Below, piece by piece: positions 16,226 to 23,340 of a DNA stretch of 28,778 nucleotides; within the stretch, counting starts at the first letter, position 1; each line of letters begins with the position of its first letter. Position numbers and translations under genes: made by a program. The DNA comes from Phil1 sp964546125. GTDB lineage: Bacteria > Bacillota > Clostridia > Christensenellales > CAG-138. The notes beneath the pieces were generated by a model. It did no database searches. It had not been told where the DNA came from and worked only from the letters and a program-made list of their open reading frames with translations. The stretch spans positions 1-28,778 of the forward strand of contig CAZJIS010000020.1 in assembly GCA_964546125.1 (NCBI GenBank), read 5' to 3'.

Positions 16226-16495
16226 TTGATCGTTGGGGGGAGCGTTGGATACTCTGCCTCCGAACCTTTCGTGATGGATGAGGACAACTGCATGGTCAAC
16301 ATCGCTAAGTTCTTCCTTGAGTTCATGGTGGATGAGTCCTGCGGCAAGTGCCCGGTCAACTGCATTTCCGGCCGCCGAGGACGCTCTGTGTCATCGACCA
16401 GTCCAAGTGCATCAAGTGCGGCGCCTACATGACCGCGTGCAAGTTTGGCGCAGTGAGCAGGAAGCAAAAAACGGATTTTTCGGCTCTTTGTCAAT
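16226..16495 (+). pseudogene. Relic of NuoF/HydB-like hydrogenase or NADH dehydrogenase subunit
   Basis: From 16274 the frame reads MDEDNCMVNIAKFFLEFMVDESCGKC, the signature of NuoF/HydB/HndC proteins just before their 4Fe-4S cysteines. It then jumps straight to PVNCISG, which normally lies some 80-100 residues later in the C-terminal ferredoxin part, so an internal deletion is present. After ISG the frame shifts (around 16371-16377) and continues as PRTLCVIDQSKCIKCGAYMTACKFGAV. The third cysteine of this cluster motif is Tyr (TAC for TGC), so the cluster could not form. The N-terminal FMN and NADH domains are absent. The remnant ends in a stop at 16493-16495, inside the mobile-element-like repeat. 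No intact hydrogenase genes are in the window. Confidence 0.85.
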
Positions 16496-16612
16496 AGTTG
16501 GGGTAATGGAAAAGCAGACTAAAGCCGAGGTGCTGATTGCGTAGAGGCAATCAGCACCTTCGGCGTTATGCTTCTCCACTTTTCCCTTACACCAATGTTT
16601 TGTGTAGAGCCG
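16481..16612. mobile_element. 132-bp MITE-like element with GGCTCT ends
   Basis: The element starts CGGCTCTTTG and ends in AGAGCCG. The outer 34 bases of each end are imperfect inverted repeats (roughly two thirds identical, including the first seven bases and a shared GGAAAAG block). GGCTCTTTG is the terminal sequence known for ISL3-family insertion sequences. Inside is a perfect 12-bp hairpin, GGTGCTGATTGC (16529-16540) and GCAATCAGCACC (16547-16558), with loop GTAGAG, extended by GCCGA/TCGGC with one bulged base. There is no coding capacity. Flanks are T-rich on both sides but no perfect 8-bp target duplication is seen. It abuts the HydB relic. Confidence 0.6.
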
Positions 16613-16659
16613 TTTTTTTATAAATAGTGCATCCCAACAGCGGGGATCCAAAGACTATA

Positions 16660-16689
16660 CTCTTCGGTGGGGCGCGGGGTGAAACTCCC
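16660..16689 (+). ncRNA. Possible remnant of an FMN riboswitch 5' end
   Basis: CTCTTCGGTGGGGCGCGGGG followed by TGAAACTCCC resembles the opening of FMN (RFN) aptamers, which run TCTTCGGGGC(A)GGGTGAAATTCCC. The following conserved ACCGGCGGT and the rest of the aptamer are missing, and no riboflavin gene follows. It lies upstream of the glnN promoter, so it cannot act on that transcript. This is a weak match that may be chance. Confidence 0.22.
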
Positions 16690-16712
16690 ATTTAGAAAGC
16701 TCCGGAAACAGG

Positions 16713-16741
16713 TTGCGTACCATATCTTCTATATATATAAT
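16713..16741 (+). promoter_or_regulatory. Sigma-A promoter of glnN
   Basis: TTGCGT, a 17-base AT-rich spacer and a perfect TATAAT lie 40 bases before the glnN start codon. Confidence 0.65.
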
Positions 16742-16781
16742 ATATGAGTTGACGCATATTATTTTTTGAGGTTCAGGATAG

Positions 16782-18866
16782 ATGAAAAACATCGTGGAAT
16801 TTGGATCAATGGCGTTCGGCGAAGCCGAAATGAAAGCGAGGCTCCCTGAGGAAACATTTGAAGCGCTGCGCGAAACCATCCGCCGCGGCCAGCCGCTCGG
16901 GCGGCACATCGCGGGGCCGCTTGCCAGTGCAATGAAGGAGTGGGCGCTTGAAAAGGGCGCGACCCACTTCACCCATTGGTTCCAGCCGCTCACGGGTTTC
17001 ACCGCCGAAAAACACGAAGCGTTCCTCGCCCCCTTGCCTGAAGGCGGAGCGGTCGCGGAGTTTTCGGGCCGCGAGCTCGTCATGGGTGAGCCGGATGCTT
17101 CGAGCTTCCCCTCGGGCGGGCTGCGCGCCACATTCGAGGCGCGCGGCTACACCGCGTGGGACCCGACCTCCGTCGCCTTCATCAAAGATAAAACGCTGTG
17201 CATCCCCTCGGTGTTCTGCTCCTACGGCGGCGATGCACTCGATAAGAAAATGCCCCTTCTGCGCTCGGCGGAACTCATCGAGCGCGAGGTGCTGCGCCTG
17301 TTGCGGGCGCTTCGCGTGCGGGATGTTGCCCGTGTTGTGCCGACAGTGGGCGCGGAGCAGGAATATTTCCTTGTGGATGCGCAGATGTGCGCCAAGCGGC
17401 GCGACATCATGCTCTGCGGAAGAACGCTTTTTGGCGCGAAACCTGCCAAGTCGCAGGAGCTCGACGATCATTATTACGGCGCGATTGAGGCGCGTGTGCA
17501 CGCGTTTATGCGCGAACTCGACGAAGAGCTTTGGAAGCTCGGCGTTTACGCAAAGACCGAGCATAAGGAGGTGGCTCCGGGCCAGTATGAGCTTGCGCCC
17601 TGGTTCACCGGCGCGAACATCGCGACCGACCATAACCAGCTCACGATGGAACTGATGCGAAAGATTGCCCCGCGGCACGGCTTCGTGTGCCTGTTGCACG
17701 AAAAGCCTTTTTCCGGCCTTAACGGCAGCGGCAAGCACAACAACTGGTCGCTGATGACCGACGCGGGCGTTAATTTGCTCGATCCGGGCAAAACCCCCGC
17801 GCAGAACACGCCCTTTTTGCTGCTGCTGCTCGCGGTCATCAAAGCGGTTGACGAGCACCCGGATCTCGTGCGCCTGAGCGCTGCGGGCGCCTCCAACGAC
17901 CTGCGCCTCGGGCAGAGCGAGGCGCCGCCGGCGATTGTTTCGCTGTTCATCGGCGAGGAACTTACCGCTATTCTCGGAGCTGCGGCCAATGGCAGCGGGT
18001 ATGACGGAGCGCGCGAGCGCATGCTCGAAAGCGGCATCCTCGCCATGCCGCGCGTGCGCATGGACCACACCGACCGCAACCGCACCGCGCCGTTTGCTTT
18101 CACCGGCAACAAGTTCGAATTCCGCATGCCGGGCTCAAGCCATTCCATCGCCGATGCGAACACCGTGATCAACACGATCGTCGCCGATGCGTGCGCGGGC
18201 TTTGCCGATGTGCTCGAGGCGGCCGAAGATGTGAACGAAGCCGCCGCGCGCCTGATCGCCCAAACCGTCACGGCGCATGGGCGCATCCTCTTTAACGGCA
18301 ACTGCTACGCCGAATGCTGGCGGGAGGAAGCGAAGCGGCGCGGCCTTCCCGAATATCGCACGACGCCCGATGTGCTGCCGCGCCTCATTGCGCCGGAGAA
18401 CATCGCACTGTTCGCCAAATATGGCATCTTCTCCGAGCGGGAGCTTGCCGCGCGTTATGAAGTTTTGCTTGAAAGCTATATTAAGCTCACCGTGATCGAA
18501 GCGCGCACCATGCTTGAGATGGCGCGCCGCGAGATCATGCCTTCCTGCTCGAAAGCGCAGCGGCATGCCGCCGAGGCCGTGATTGCCAAGCGTGCGGTGG
18601 GGATCGAGGCGGCGAGCGAGGCGCGAAGGCTCATAGAGGCCGACGCTTTGCTCGAGGCGATGGATTTGCGCTCCACGGCCCTCGAGGAGGCGCTTTCCCG
18701 TGCGGAAGCGGCGGGGGACGCGGCCGGGGCCGCGGCGGTCTGCCGGGATGAAGTAATCCCAGCGATGGCCGGGCTACGTGAAGCGGCCGATGCGCTTGAA
18801 AAGATCACCACAGCCTCCCTCTGGCCGTTCCCGATCTATGAGCAGCTGCTCATGGGTGCAAGATAA
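16782..18866 (+). CDS. glnN: Glutamine synthetase type III
   Basis: A 694-residue protein matching the large GSIII enzymes (about 700-730) of Bacteroides, cyanobacteria and Clostridia. It makes glutamine from glutamate, ammonia and ATP. Visible signatures include THFTHWFQPLTGFTAEKHEAFL, SSFPSGGLRATFEARGYTAWDPTS, VVPTVGAEQEYFLVD (metal-binding Glu), KTEHKEVAPGQYELAP, FSGLNGSGKHNNWSL (ATP/glutamate site), and RTAPFAFTGNKFEFRMPGSS. The C-terminal 150 residues are helical, as in GSIII. The start has AGGATAG close upstream, a modest site, but MKNIVEFGSMAFGE aligns with the expected N-terminus. It has its own promoter and is followed 156 bases later by gdh with a separate promoter. Confidence 0.95.
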   Translation: MKNIVEFGSMAFGEAEMKARLPEETFEALRETIRRGQPLGRHIAGPLASAMKEWALEKGATHFTHWFQPLTGFTAEKHEAFLAPLPEGGAVAEFSGRELVMGEPDASSFPSGGLRATFEARGYTAWDPTSVAFIKDKTLCIPSVFCSYGGDALDKKMPLLRSAELIEREVLRLLRALRVRDVARVVPTVGAEQEYFLVDAQMCAKRRDIMLCGRTLFGAKPAKSQELDDHYYGAIEARVHAFMRELDEELWKLGVYAKTEHKEVAPGQYELAPWFTGANIATDHNQLTMELMRKIAPRHGFVCLLHEKPFSGLNGSGKHNNWSLMTDAGVNLLDPGKTPAQNTPFLLLLLAVIKAVDEHPDLVRLSAAGASNDLRLGQSEAPPAIVSLFIGEELTAILGAAANGSGYDGARERMLESGILAMPRVRMDHTDRNRTAPFAFTGNKFEFRMPGSSHSIADANTVINTIVADACAGFADVLEAAEDVNEAAARLIAQTVTAHGRILFNGNCYAECWREEAKRRGLPEYRTTPDVLPRLIAPENIALFAKYGIFSERELAARYEVLLESYIKLTVIEARTMLEMARREIMPSCSKAQRHAAEAVIAKRAVGIEAASEARRLIEADALLEAMDLRSTALEEALSRAEAAGDAAGAAAVCRDEVIPAMAGLREAADALEKITTASLWPFPIYEQLLMGAR

Positions 18867-18917
18867 GCTGCATTTTTTATTGATTAAAAATATATGGTAA
18901 CTTCACCCGTGCCGGTC

Positions 18918-18946
18918 TTGACTTCTTTCCTGCTTCGTCTTATGAT
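18918..18946 (+). promoter_or_regulatory. Sigma-A promoter of gdh
   Basis: TTGACT, a 17-base spacer and TATGAT lie 76 bases before the gdh start codon. The GTGCCG just upstream (18909-18914) is the inverse of CGGCAC just downstream (18962-18967), a pair that could be a widely spaced operator. Confidence 0.75.
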
Positions 18947-19022
18947 AACCATGGTGTGTGTCGGCACTGGTTTTTTCCCATGCCATCGCTCAACTATTTC
19001 ACTTTAAATCGGAGGTAAAACT

Positions 19023-20369
19023 ATGAACGCTTATATTCAGGAAGTCCTGGATAAGGTTCGCAAGAGGGACGCGAACGAGCCCGAATTCATCCAGACCGTG
19101 GAAGAAGTGCTCAAATCGCTTGAAACCGTCATCGATCAGCATCCCGAATATCAAAAAGCCAGCCTGCTCGAACGGCTCGTGGAGCCCGAGCGTGTCATAG
19201 AATTCCGCGTCACCTGGGTGGACGATGCCGGCCAGCCGCATGTCAACCGCGGTTTCCGCGTGCAGTTCAACAGCGCCATCGGCCCCTACAAGGGCGGCCT
19301 GCGCTTTGCAACGCACGTGAATCTTTCGGTCATGAAGTTCCTCGCTTTCGAGCAGACCTTCAAAAACAGCCTCACCTCGCTCCCCATGGGCGGCGGCAAG
19401 GGCGGCAGCGACTTTGACGCCACCGGCAAGAGCGATGCTGAACTTATGCGTTTCTGCCAGGCGTATATGACCGAGCTCTACCGCCACATCGGCCCCGATG
19501 TGGACGTGCCCGCCGGCGACATCGGCGTGGGCGCGCGCGAGATCGGCTACCTCTTTGGGCAATATAAGCGCATCCGCGGCGCGTATGAGAACGGCGTTCT
19601 CACGGGCAAGGGCCTGAGCTTCGGCGGCAGCGTAATCCGTCCCGAAGCGACGGGCTTTGGCGCGGTCTATTATCTCAACGAAGTGCTCAAGCATGAGAAG
19701 GATACCATCGTCGGCAAGACCATCGCGATCTCCGGCTTTGGCAACGTTTCCTGGGGCGTCACGATGAAGGCCGCCGAGCTTGGTGCGAAGGTCGTCACCC
19801 TCGCCGGCCCGGATGGTTATATTTACGATCCCGAGGGCGTCGGCACGCAGGAGAAGTGGAATTACATGCTCGAAATGCGCAACTCGGGCCGCAATAAGGT
19901 CAAGGATTATGCGGATAAGTTCGGCGTCGAGTTCTTCCCCGGCCAGAAGCCCTGGGGCCGGAAGGTCGACATTTGCATGCCCTGCGCCTACCAGAACGAG
20001 ATCGGCATGCCCGAGGCCGAGCAGATCCTCGCCAACGGCACGAAGTATTATATCGAGGTTGCCAACATGCCCACCACCAACGAAGCGCTTTACTTCCTCA
20101 TGGATAAGGGCCTCGTCGTCGCGCCCTCCAAGGCCGTCAACGCCGGCGGCGTCGCGGTTTCCGGCCTCGAGATGAGCCAGAACTCCGGCCGCCTTGCCTG
20201 GGCCGCCGAAGAGGTGGACGCGAAGCTGCACACCATCATGGAAAACATCCACGCCGCTTCCGCGAAGGCTGCGCAAGAGTGCGGCCTCGGCTACAATCTC
20301 GTGGCCGGCGCGAACATCGCGGGCTTCAAGAAGGTTGCCGACGCCATGATGGCGCAAGGCCTCGTTTAA
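19023..20369 (+). CDS. gdhA: Glutamate dehydrogenase, hexameric type (Clostridium symbiosum-like)
   Basis: A 448-residue protein that interconverts glutamate with 2-oxoglutarate plus ammonia. Key residues are visible: glutamate-site Lys90 in GPYKGGLRF, catalytic-region Lys126 in PMGGGKGGSDFD, DVDVPAGDIGVGAREIGY, nucleotide fold SGFGNVSWG, and the C-terminal EMSQNSGRLAWAAEEVD. The whole sequence recalls the C. symbiosum enzyme (450 residues), which is NAD-dependent, so a catabolic NAD enzyme is as likely as an NADP biosynthetic one. The ribosome binding site is GGAGG. It forms a nitrogen-metabolism pair with glnN just upstream and ends in a strong terminator. Confidence 0.95.
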   Translation: MNAYIQEVLDKVRKRDANEPEFIQTVEEVLKSLETVIDQHPEYQKASLLERLVEPERVIEFRVTWVDDAGQPHVNRGFRVQFNSAIGPYKGGLRFATHVNLSVMKFLAFEQTFKNSLTSLPMGGGKGGSDFDATGKSDAELMRFCQAYMTELYRHIGPDVDVPAGDIGVGAREIGYLFGQYKRIRGAYENGVLTGKGLSFGGSVIRPEATGFGAVYYLNEVLKHEKDTIVGKTIAISGFGNVSWGVTMKAAELGAKVVTLAGPDGYIYDPEGVGTQEKWNYMLEMRNSGRNKVKDYADKFGVEFFPGQKPWGRKVDICMPCAYQNEIGMPEAEQILANGTKYYIEVANMPTTNEALYFLMDKGLVVAPSKAVNAGGVAVSGLEMSQNSGRLAWAAEEVDAKLHTIMENIHAASAKAAQECGLGYNLVAGANIAGFKKVADAMMAQGLV

Positions 20370-20394
20370 GCTTAACGGACGATCAATAAACATC

Positions 20395-20428
20395 ATCGGC
20401 CCTCGCATCATGCGGGGGCCGATTCTTT
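20395..20428. terminator. Strong terminator after gdh, shared with the convergent gene
   Basis: A 13-pair stem, ATCGGCCCTCGCA (20395-20407) with TGCGGGGGCCGAT (20411-20423), has one G-T pair and a TCA loop and is followed by TCTTTAA. It abuts the stop codon of the convergent DUF1848 gene and may act in both directions. Confidence 0.85.
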
Positions 20429-21353
20429 AAAACCAGCCGAGCTGCGCTTTGCGGTTTGAGCGGACGGCGCGCTCCACGATCGTTTCGCCGGGGGCGACGG
20501 TGCCGATTAAAAGCTCGCCCGCGGGGTCGTGCGCCTCGTTGCGGCGCTTGGCCGAAGCAAGGCTGTCGTTTGCATAACAATAAACGCAGCCATTCGCGCA
20601 GGTGTTGTAAGCGCCGATGTCAATGCTTTGTGAGCACCCGCAGCCGGGGCGCTGGTTGGGGTCTGCGGGGAGGTCGAGTTCATAACCCAAGACCTTTTCA
20701 ATCCGCGCCTTGTCGATGCAGCTCGCGCGCGCGATGCCGTAGGGCGCAAGGTCATGCGCCTCGCAGCAGGCAGCGGCGGGGAGGCCATGCTCCTTTGCGG
20801 TTTCACCGATGAACGCCGCAAGCTCGGCAACTTCCGCGTCCGTCAGCTTTCGGATCGGGGCCGACTTGAGCTTGGGGTATATATCCACGAAGCTTAGGGT
20901 CAAAGCGTCGGCATAGGGCGTGAGCTTTTCGCACATGCGGCGAAACTGCACCCTGTGGTCATCGACCGTGACCGCTTCGTTGAGGAGGATCGGGTCGTAG
21001 CGCCACACGATGCGCTCCTTGCCGATGCGCTTCGCCAGCTCAATGAACGTATTTTCAATTTCCTCTTTCGGGCGAAGGTTGGTTTCGATGCCGCGCCCGT
21101 AGGGTGTGAGCGTGAATTGAAAATAATAGCGGTAGCCGAGGCGGTCGATCTCATCGAGATGGGGGAGGAGGTTCGCCGCATCCTTGGTCCAGAATACGAT
21201 GCAATCGACGACCTCGGGCGCGAGAGATACGCGCGAGAGCTGCGCGTGGTTCATTGGGTTTCGCATCAAAACGGAACCCGCGCGCAGGCGGTTCATCAGC
21301 CACGGGGTATAGTAGGCGGGAATATCCGTGCGCCGGGAAGCGGAAACGATCAT
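20427..21353 (-). CDS. DUF1848 protein with C-terminal CxxxCxxC motif
   Basis: A 308-residue protein of the DUF1848 family, recognised from MIVSASRRTDIPAYYTPWLMNRLRAG at the start, VDCIVFWTKDAANLLPHL and YYFQFTLTPYGRGIETN. The C-terminal part has a cysteine cluster: PGCGCSQSIDIGAYNTCANGCVYCYAND, where CANGCVYC fits the CxxxCxxC iron-sulfur motif of radical SAM enzymes, though radical SAM proteins normally carry it near the N-terminus. No reaction is established. The start at 21353 lies one base after the LysR stop codon, with GGGGA in the end of the LysR gene, so the two are cotranscribed. The frame is open further upstream only inside the LysR gene. Confidence 0.88.
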   Translation of the reverse strand: MIVSASRRTDIPAYYTPWLMNRLRAGSVLMRNPMNHAQLSRVSLAPEVVDCIVFWTKDAANLLPHLDEIDRLGYRYYFQFTLTPYGRGIETNLRPKEEIENTFIELAKRIGKERIVWRYDPILLNEAVTVDDHRVQFRRMCEKLTPYADALTLSFVDIYPKLKSAPIRKLTDAEVAELAAFIGETAKEHGLPAAACCEAHDLAPYGIARASCIDKARIEKVLGYELDLPADPNQRPGCGCSQSIDIGAYNTCANGCVYCYANDSLASAKRRNEAHDPAGELLIGTVAPGETIVERAVRSNRKAQLGWF

Positions 21354-21354
21354 T

Positions 21355-22266
21355 TTAATTTCCCCGGAGGCTATGCCCGTCCCCCTCGAGCACAATCTGG
21401 ATGAAGCGCTCGGCGGCGGAGGAGAGCGGTACGCCCTCAAGCGAGATAAGGCCGATGCTGCGCTCGGGCATCGGCGGGGTGAGGTTCACTTGGAAAAGCT
21501 CTCCGCTCTTGATCGCGCCCGCCGCAAACTCATAGGTCACGCAGGCGACGCCAAGGCCGATCTTTGCAAACTCCACCAGCAGGTTGTGCGCGCCAAGCTC
21601 GATTTCGGGCTTGAGCGTCACGCCGCACATGGCCGCGAAATCGTCGAGATATTTGCGCGAGTTGGAGGCTTTTTCAAGCAGAACGAGCGGCTCGCGCGAG
21701 AGTTCTTCCATGCTCACGGGGCGCTCCATCAAATGTGAAAAACGCCCGGTCGAGGCAACGAACACATCATGGACGCGGAGCACATCGCGCACACAAAGCG
21801 CGCTGTCGACGATGGGCAGGTTCACAAGCGCGATGTCGACCTTGCCCACTTTGAGAAGCTCCACCGTGTCGGGCGTCGTGCGGTTGGTAACCTGAAGCTG
21901 GATATCGGGGTATTCGGCGTGGAACTTTTCGAGGTAGGGCAAAAGGTAAAACTGGCAGAGCGTGTCGCTCGCGCCAATCATCAGCCCGCCGGATTGGAGC
22001 GTGCGCATGCGGTTGAGCCGGTCTTCCGCGGCGGCGATGAGGCTCACGGCCTTATCCGCGTAGCTGTAGAGCATGCGCCCTTCGCTCGTGAGCGAAATGC
22101 CGCGGCTCGTGCGCGCAAACAGCGTGCAGCCGAGCGCATCCTCAAGCCGGTGCATCGATTGGCTGATGGCCGGCTGGCTCACATAAAGCTCCCGCGCGGC
22201 GTGCGAAAGGCTGCCGCAGCGCGCAACGGTGCAGAAAATGCTGTAAAGGTCGAGGTCGATTGCCAT
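21355..22266 (-). CDS. LysR-family transcriptional regulator
   Basis: A 303-residue protein of standard LysR length. The N-terminal winged helix (about 3-61) reads LYSIFCTVARCGSLSHAARELYVSQPAISQSMHRLEDALGCTLFARTSRGISLT. The rest is a two-lobed co-inducer domain (GGLMIGASDTLCQFYLLPYLEKFHAEYPDIQLQV, VDIALVNLP, GLGVACVTYEF). It is read away from an alpha/beta hydrolase gene, the classic LysR arrangement, and leads into DUF1848. A LysR-type box overlaps the end of its -35 by one base. The ribosome binding site is AGGAG. The inducer is unknown. Confidence 0.94.
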   Translation of the reverse strand: MAIDLDLYSIFCTVARCGSLSHAARELYVSQPAISQSMHRLEDALGCTLFARTSRGISLTSEGRMLYSYADKAVSLIAAAEDRLNRMRTLQSGGLMIGASDTLCQFYLLPYLEKFHAEYPDIQLQVTNRTTPDTVELLKVGKVDIALVNLPIVDSALCVRDVLRVHDVFVASTGRFSHLMERPVSMEELSREPLVLLEKASNSRKYLDDFAAMCGVTLKPEIELGAHNLLVEFAKIGLGVACVTYEFAAGAIKSGELFQVNLTPPMPERSIGLISLEGVPLSSAAERFIQIVLEGDGHSLRGN

Positions 22267-22300
22267 AGCTTGCTCCTATCCCAAACGCGAGTGATAGCTC

Positions 22301-22329
22301 ATTATAGGAATTCGCGGCGAAGAATGCAA
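22301..22329 (-). promoter_or_regulatory. Sigma-A promoter of the LysR gene
   Basis: On the minus strand TTGCAT (22329-22324), a 17-base spacer and a perfect TATAAT (22306-22301) are present. Confidence 0.7.
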
Positions 22330-22343
22330 TAAGCTTTGCCTAT
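22329..22343. promoter_or_regulatory. Candidate LysR box (T-N11-A)
   Basis: ATAAGCTTTGCCTAT contains T-N11-A and is an imperfect palindrome (ATA.GC...GC.TAT). It lies at the LysR -35 and about 29 bases upstream of the hydrolase -10, where it could act on both genes. Confidence 0.4.
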
Positions 22344-22368
22344 CGGCCGTGCAAAAAAGCGAAGCGGG

Positions 22369-22377
22369 TGTTATAAT
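22369..22377 (+). promoter_or_regulatory. Extended -10 promoter of the hydrolase gene
   Basis: TGT-TATAAT lies 36 bases before the start codon, with only a poor -35, as expected for an activator-dependent promoter. Confidence 0.5.
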
Positions 22378-22413
22378 CAAAATAAAAACAGCGCTTGCAG
22401 GGAGGATACTTGG

Positions 22414-23331
22414 ATGGAACCGTTCGATATCGTTTCCGCAACGGGCCTTGGCAGGCTCAACGTTCGGTGTTGGGAGCCGGAAGGGGCTCCGAGGGCCGCG
22501 CTTCTCATCGTGCACGGCATGGCCGAGCATATCGATCGCTATGATGCATTCGCGGCATTTTTTGCAAAGCATGGCGTTCTCGTCGTGGGCGCGGATACCG
22601 CCTCCCACGGCAAAAGCAGGCAAAAAGACGGCGTTAAGGGCTACTTTGGCGAGAAAAACGGATGGGAGGCGCTCATCTCGGACATTCACGCGGTGGTCCT
22701 CGCAATTCAGTGCGCCTACAAAAGCCTGCCTATCTTCCTCTTCGGGCATAGCATGGGCTCCTTCCTCGCGCGCAGTTACGCCGCGCGCCATGGTGAGGAT
22801 ATAAATGGCTTCATTTTCTGCGGCACGGCGGGCGCGAACCCGGCGCTTCCTATCGCGCGGCGAATCGCGCGCCATGAGATCAGGAAAAAGGGCGCAACAG
22901 CCCCAAGCCCCTTACTCAACAGCCTTTCCTTTGGCGCATACAACAAGGCCTTCCGCCCCAACCGCACGGAGTTCGACTGGCTTTCCGCCGATGAAGCGAA
23001 CGTCGACCGCTATGTGGCCGATGATGAATGCGGCTATGTGTTCACAGCAGGGGGCTTCCGCGACCTGTTTGAGGGCCTCGCGGAAATCGGCGCGAAGGAT
23101 TGGGCAAAGAACGTTGCCCGCAAGCCCATTTTGATGATCGCCGGCGCGGAAGACCCCGTGGGCGCGCGCGGCAAAGGGCCGGCGCAGGTTGCAAAAGCGC
23201 TTACGGACACGGGGCATGATGTGAAGCTCATCCTTTATGAGGGCATGCGGCATGAGATCCACAACGAACAGGGCAAAGAGCGGGTTTTTGCGGATATTCT
23301 TTCCTTTATGGATGCGCAGCTCGCGCGTTGA
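22414..23331 (+). CDS. Alpha/beta hydrolase, monoglyceride lipase/lysophospholipase type
   Basis: A 305-residue cytoplasmic protein of the Hydrolase_4 (serine aminopeptidase S33-like) group. The nucleophile elbow is FLFGHSMGSFLARSYAARHG, the acid is the Asp in MIAGAEDPVG, and the His is in LYEGMRHEIHNE, so the triad is complete. The oxyanion strand region is LLIVHGMAEHIDRYDAFAAFF, typical of monoacylglycerol lipases and lysophospholipases. The start at 22414 is set by GGAGGAT 7-8 bases upstream. It is divergent from the LysR regulator, which may control it, and the uracil-DNA glycosylase follows 9 bases after its stop. The exact ester substrate is unknown. Confidence 0.9.
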   Translation: MEPFDIVSATGLGRLNVRCWEPEGAPRAALLIVHGMAEHIDRYDAFAAFFAKHGVLVVGADTASHGKSRQKDGVKGYFGEKNGWEALISDIHAVVLAIQCAYKSLPIFLFGHSMGSFLARSYAARHGEDINGFIFCGTAGANPALPIARRIARHEIRKKGATAPSPLLNSLSFGAYNKAFRPNRTEFDWLSADEANVDRYVADDECGYVFTAGGFRDLFEGLAEIGAKDWAKNVARKPILMIAGAEDPVGARGKGPAQVAKALTDTGHDVKLILYEGMRHEIHNEQGKERVFADILSFMDAQLAR

Positions 23332-23340
23332 GGTGGGCGC

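Noticed and set aside
18999..20411. A 470-codon open frame antisense to gdh
   Set aside because: The composition is that of a mirror frame (rich in His, Ala, Val, Gly, Leu) and the plus strand encodes an unmistakable glutamate dehydrogenase.
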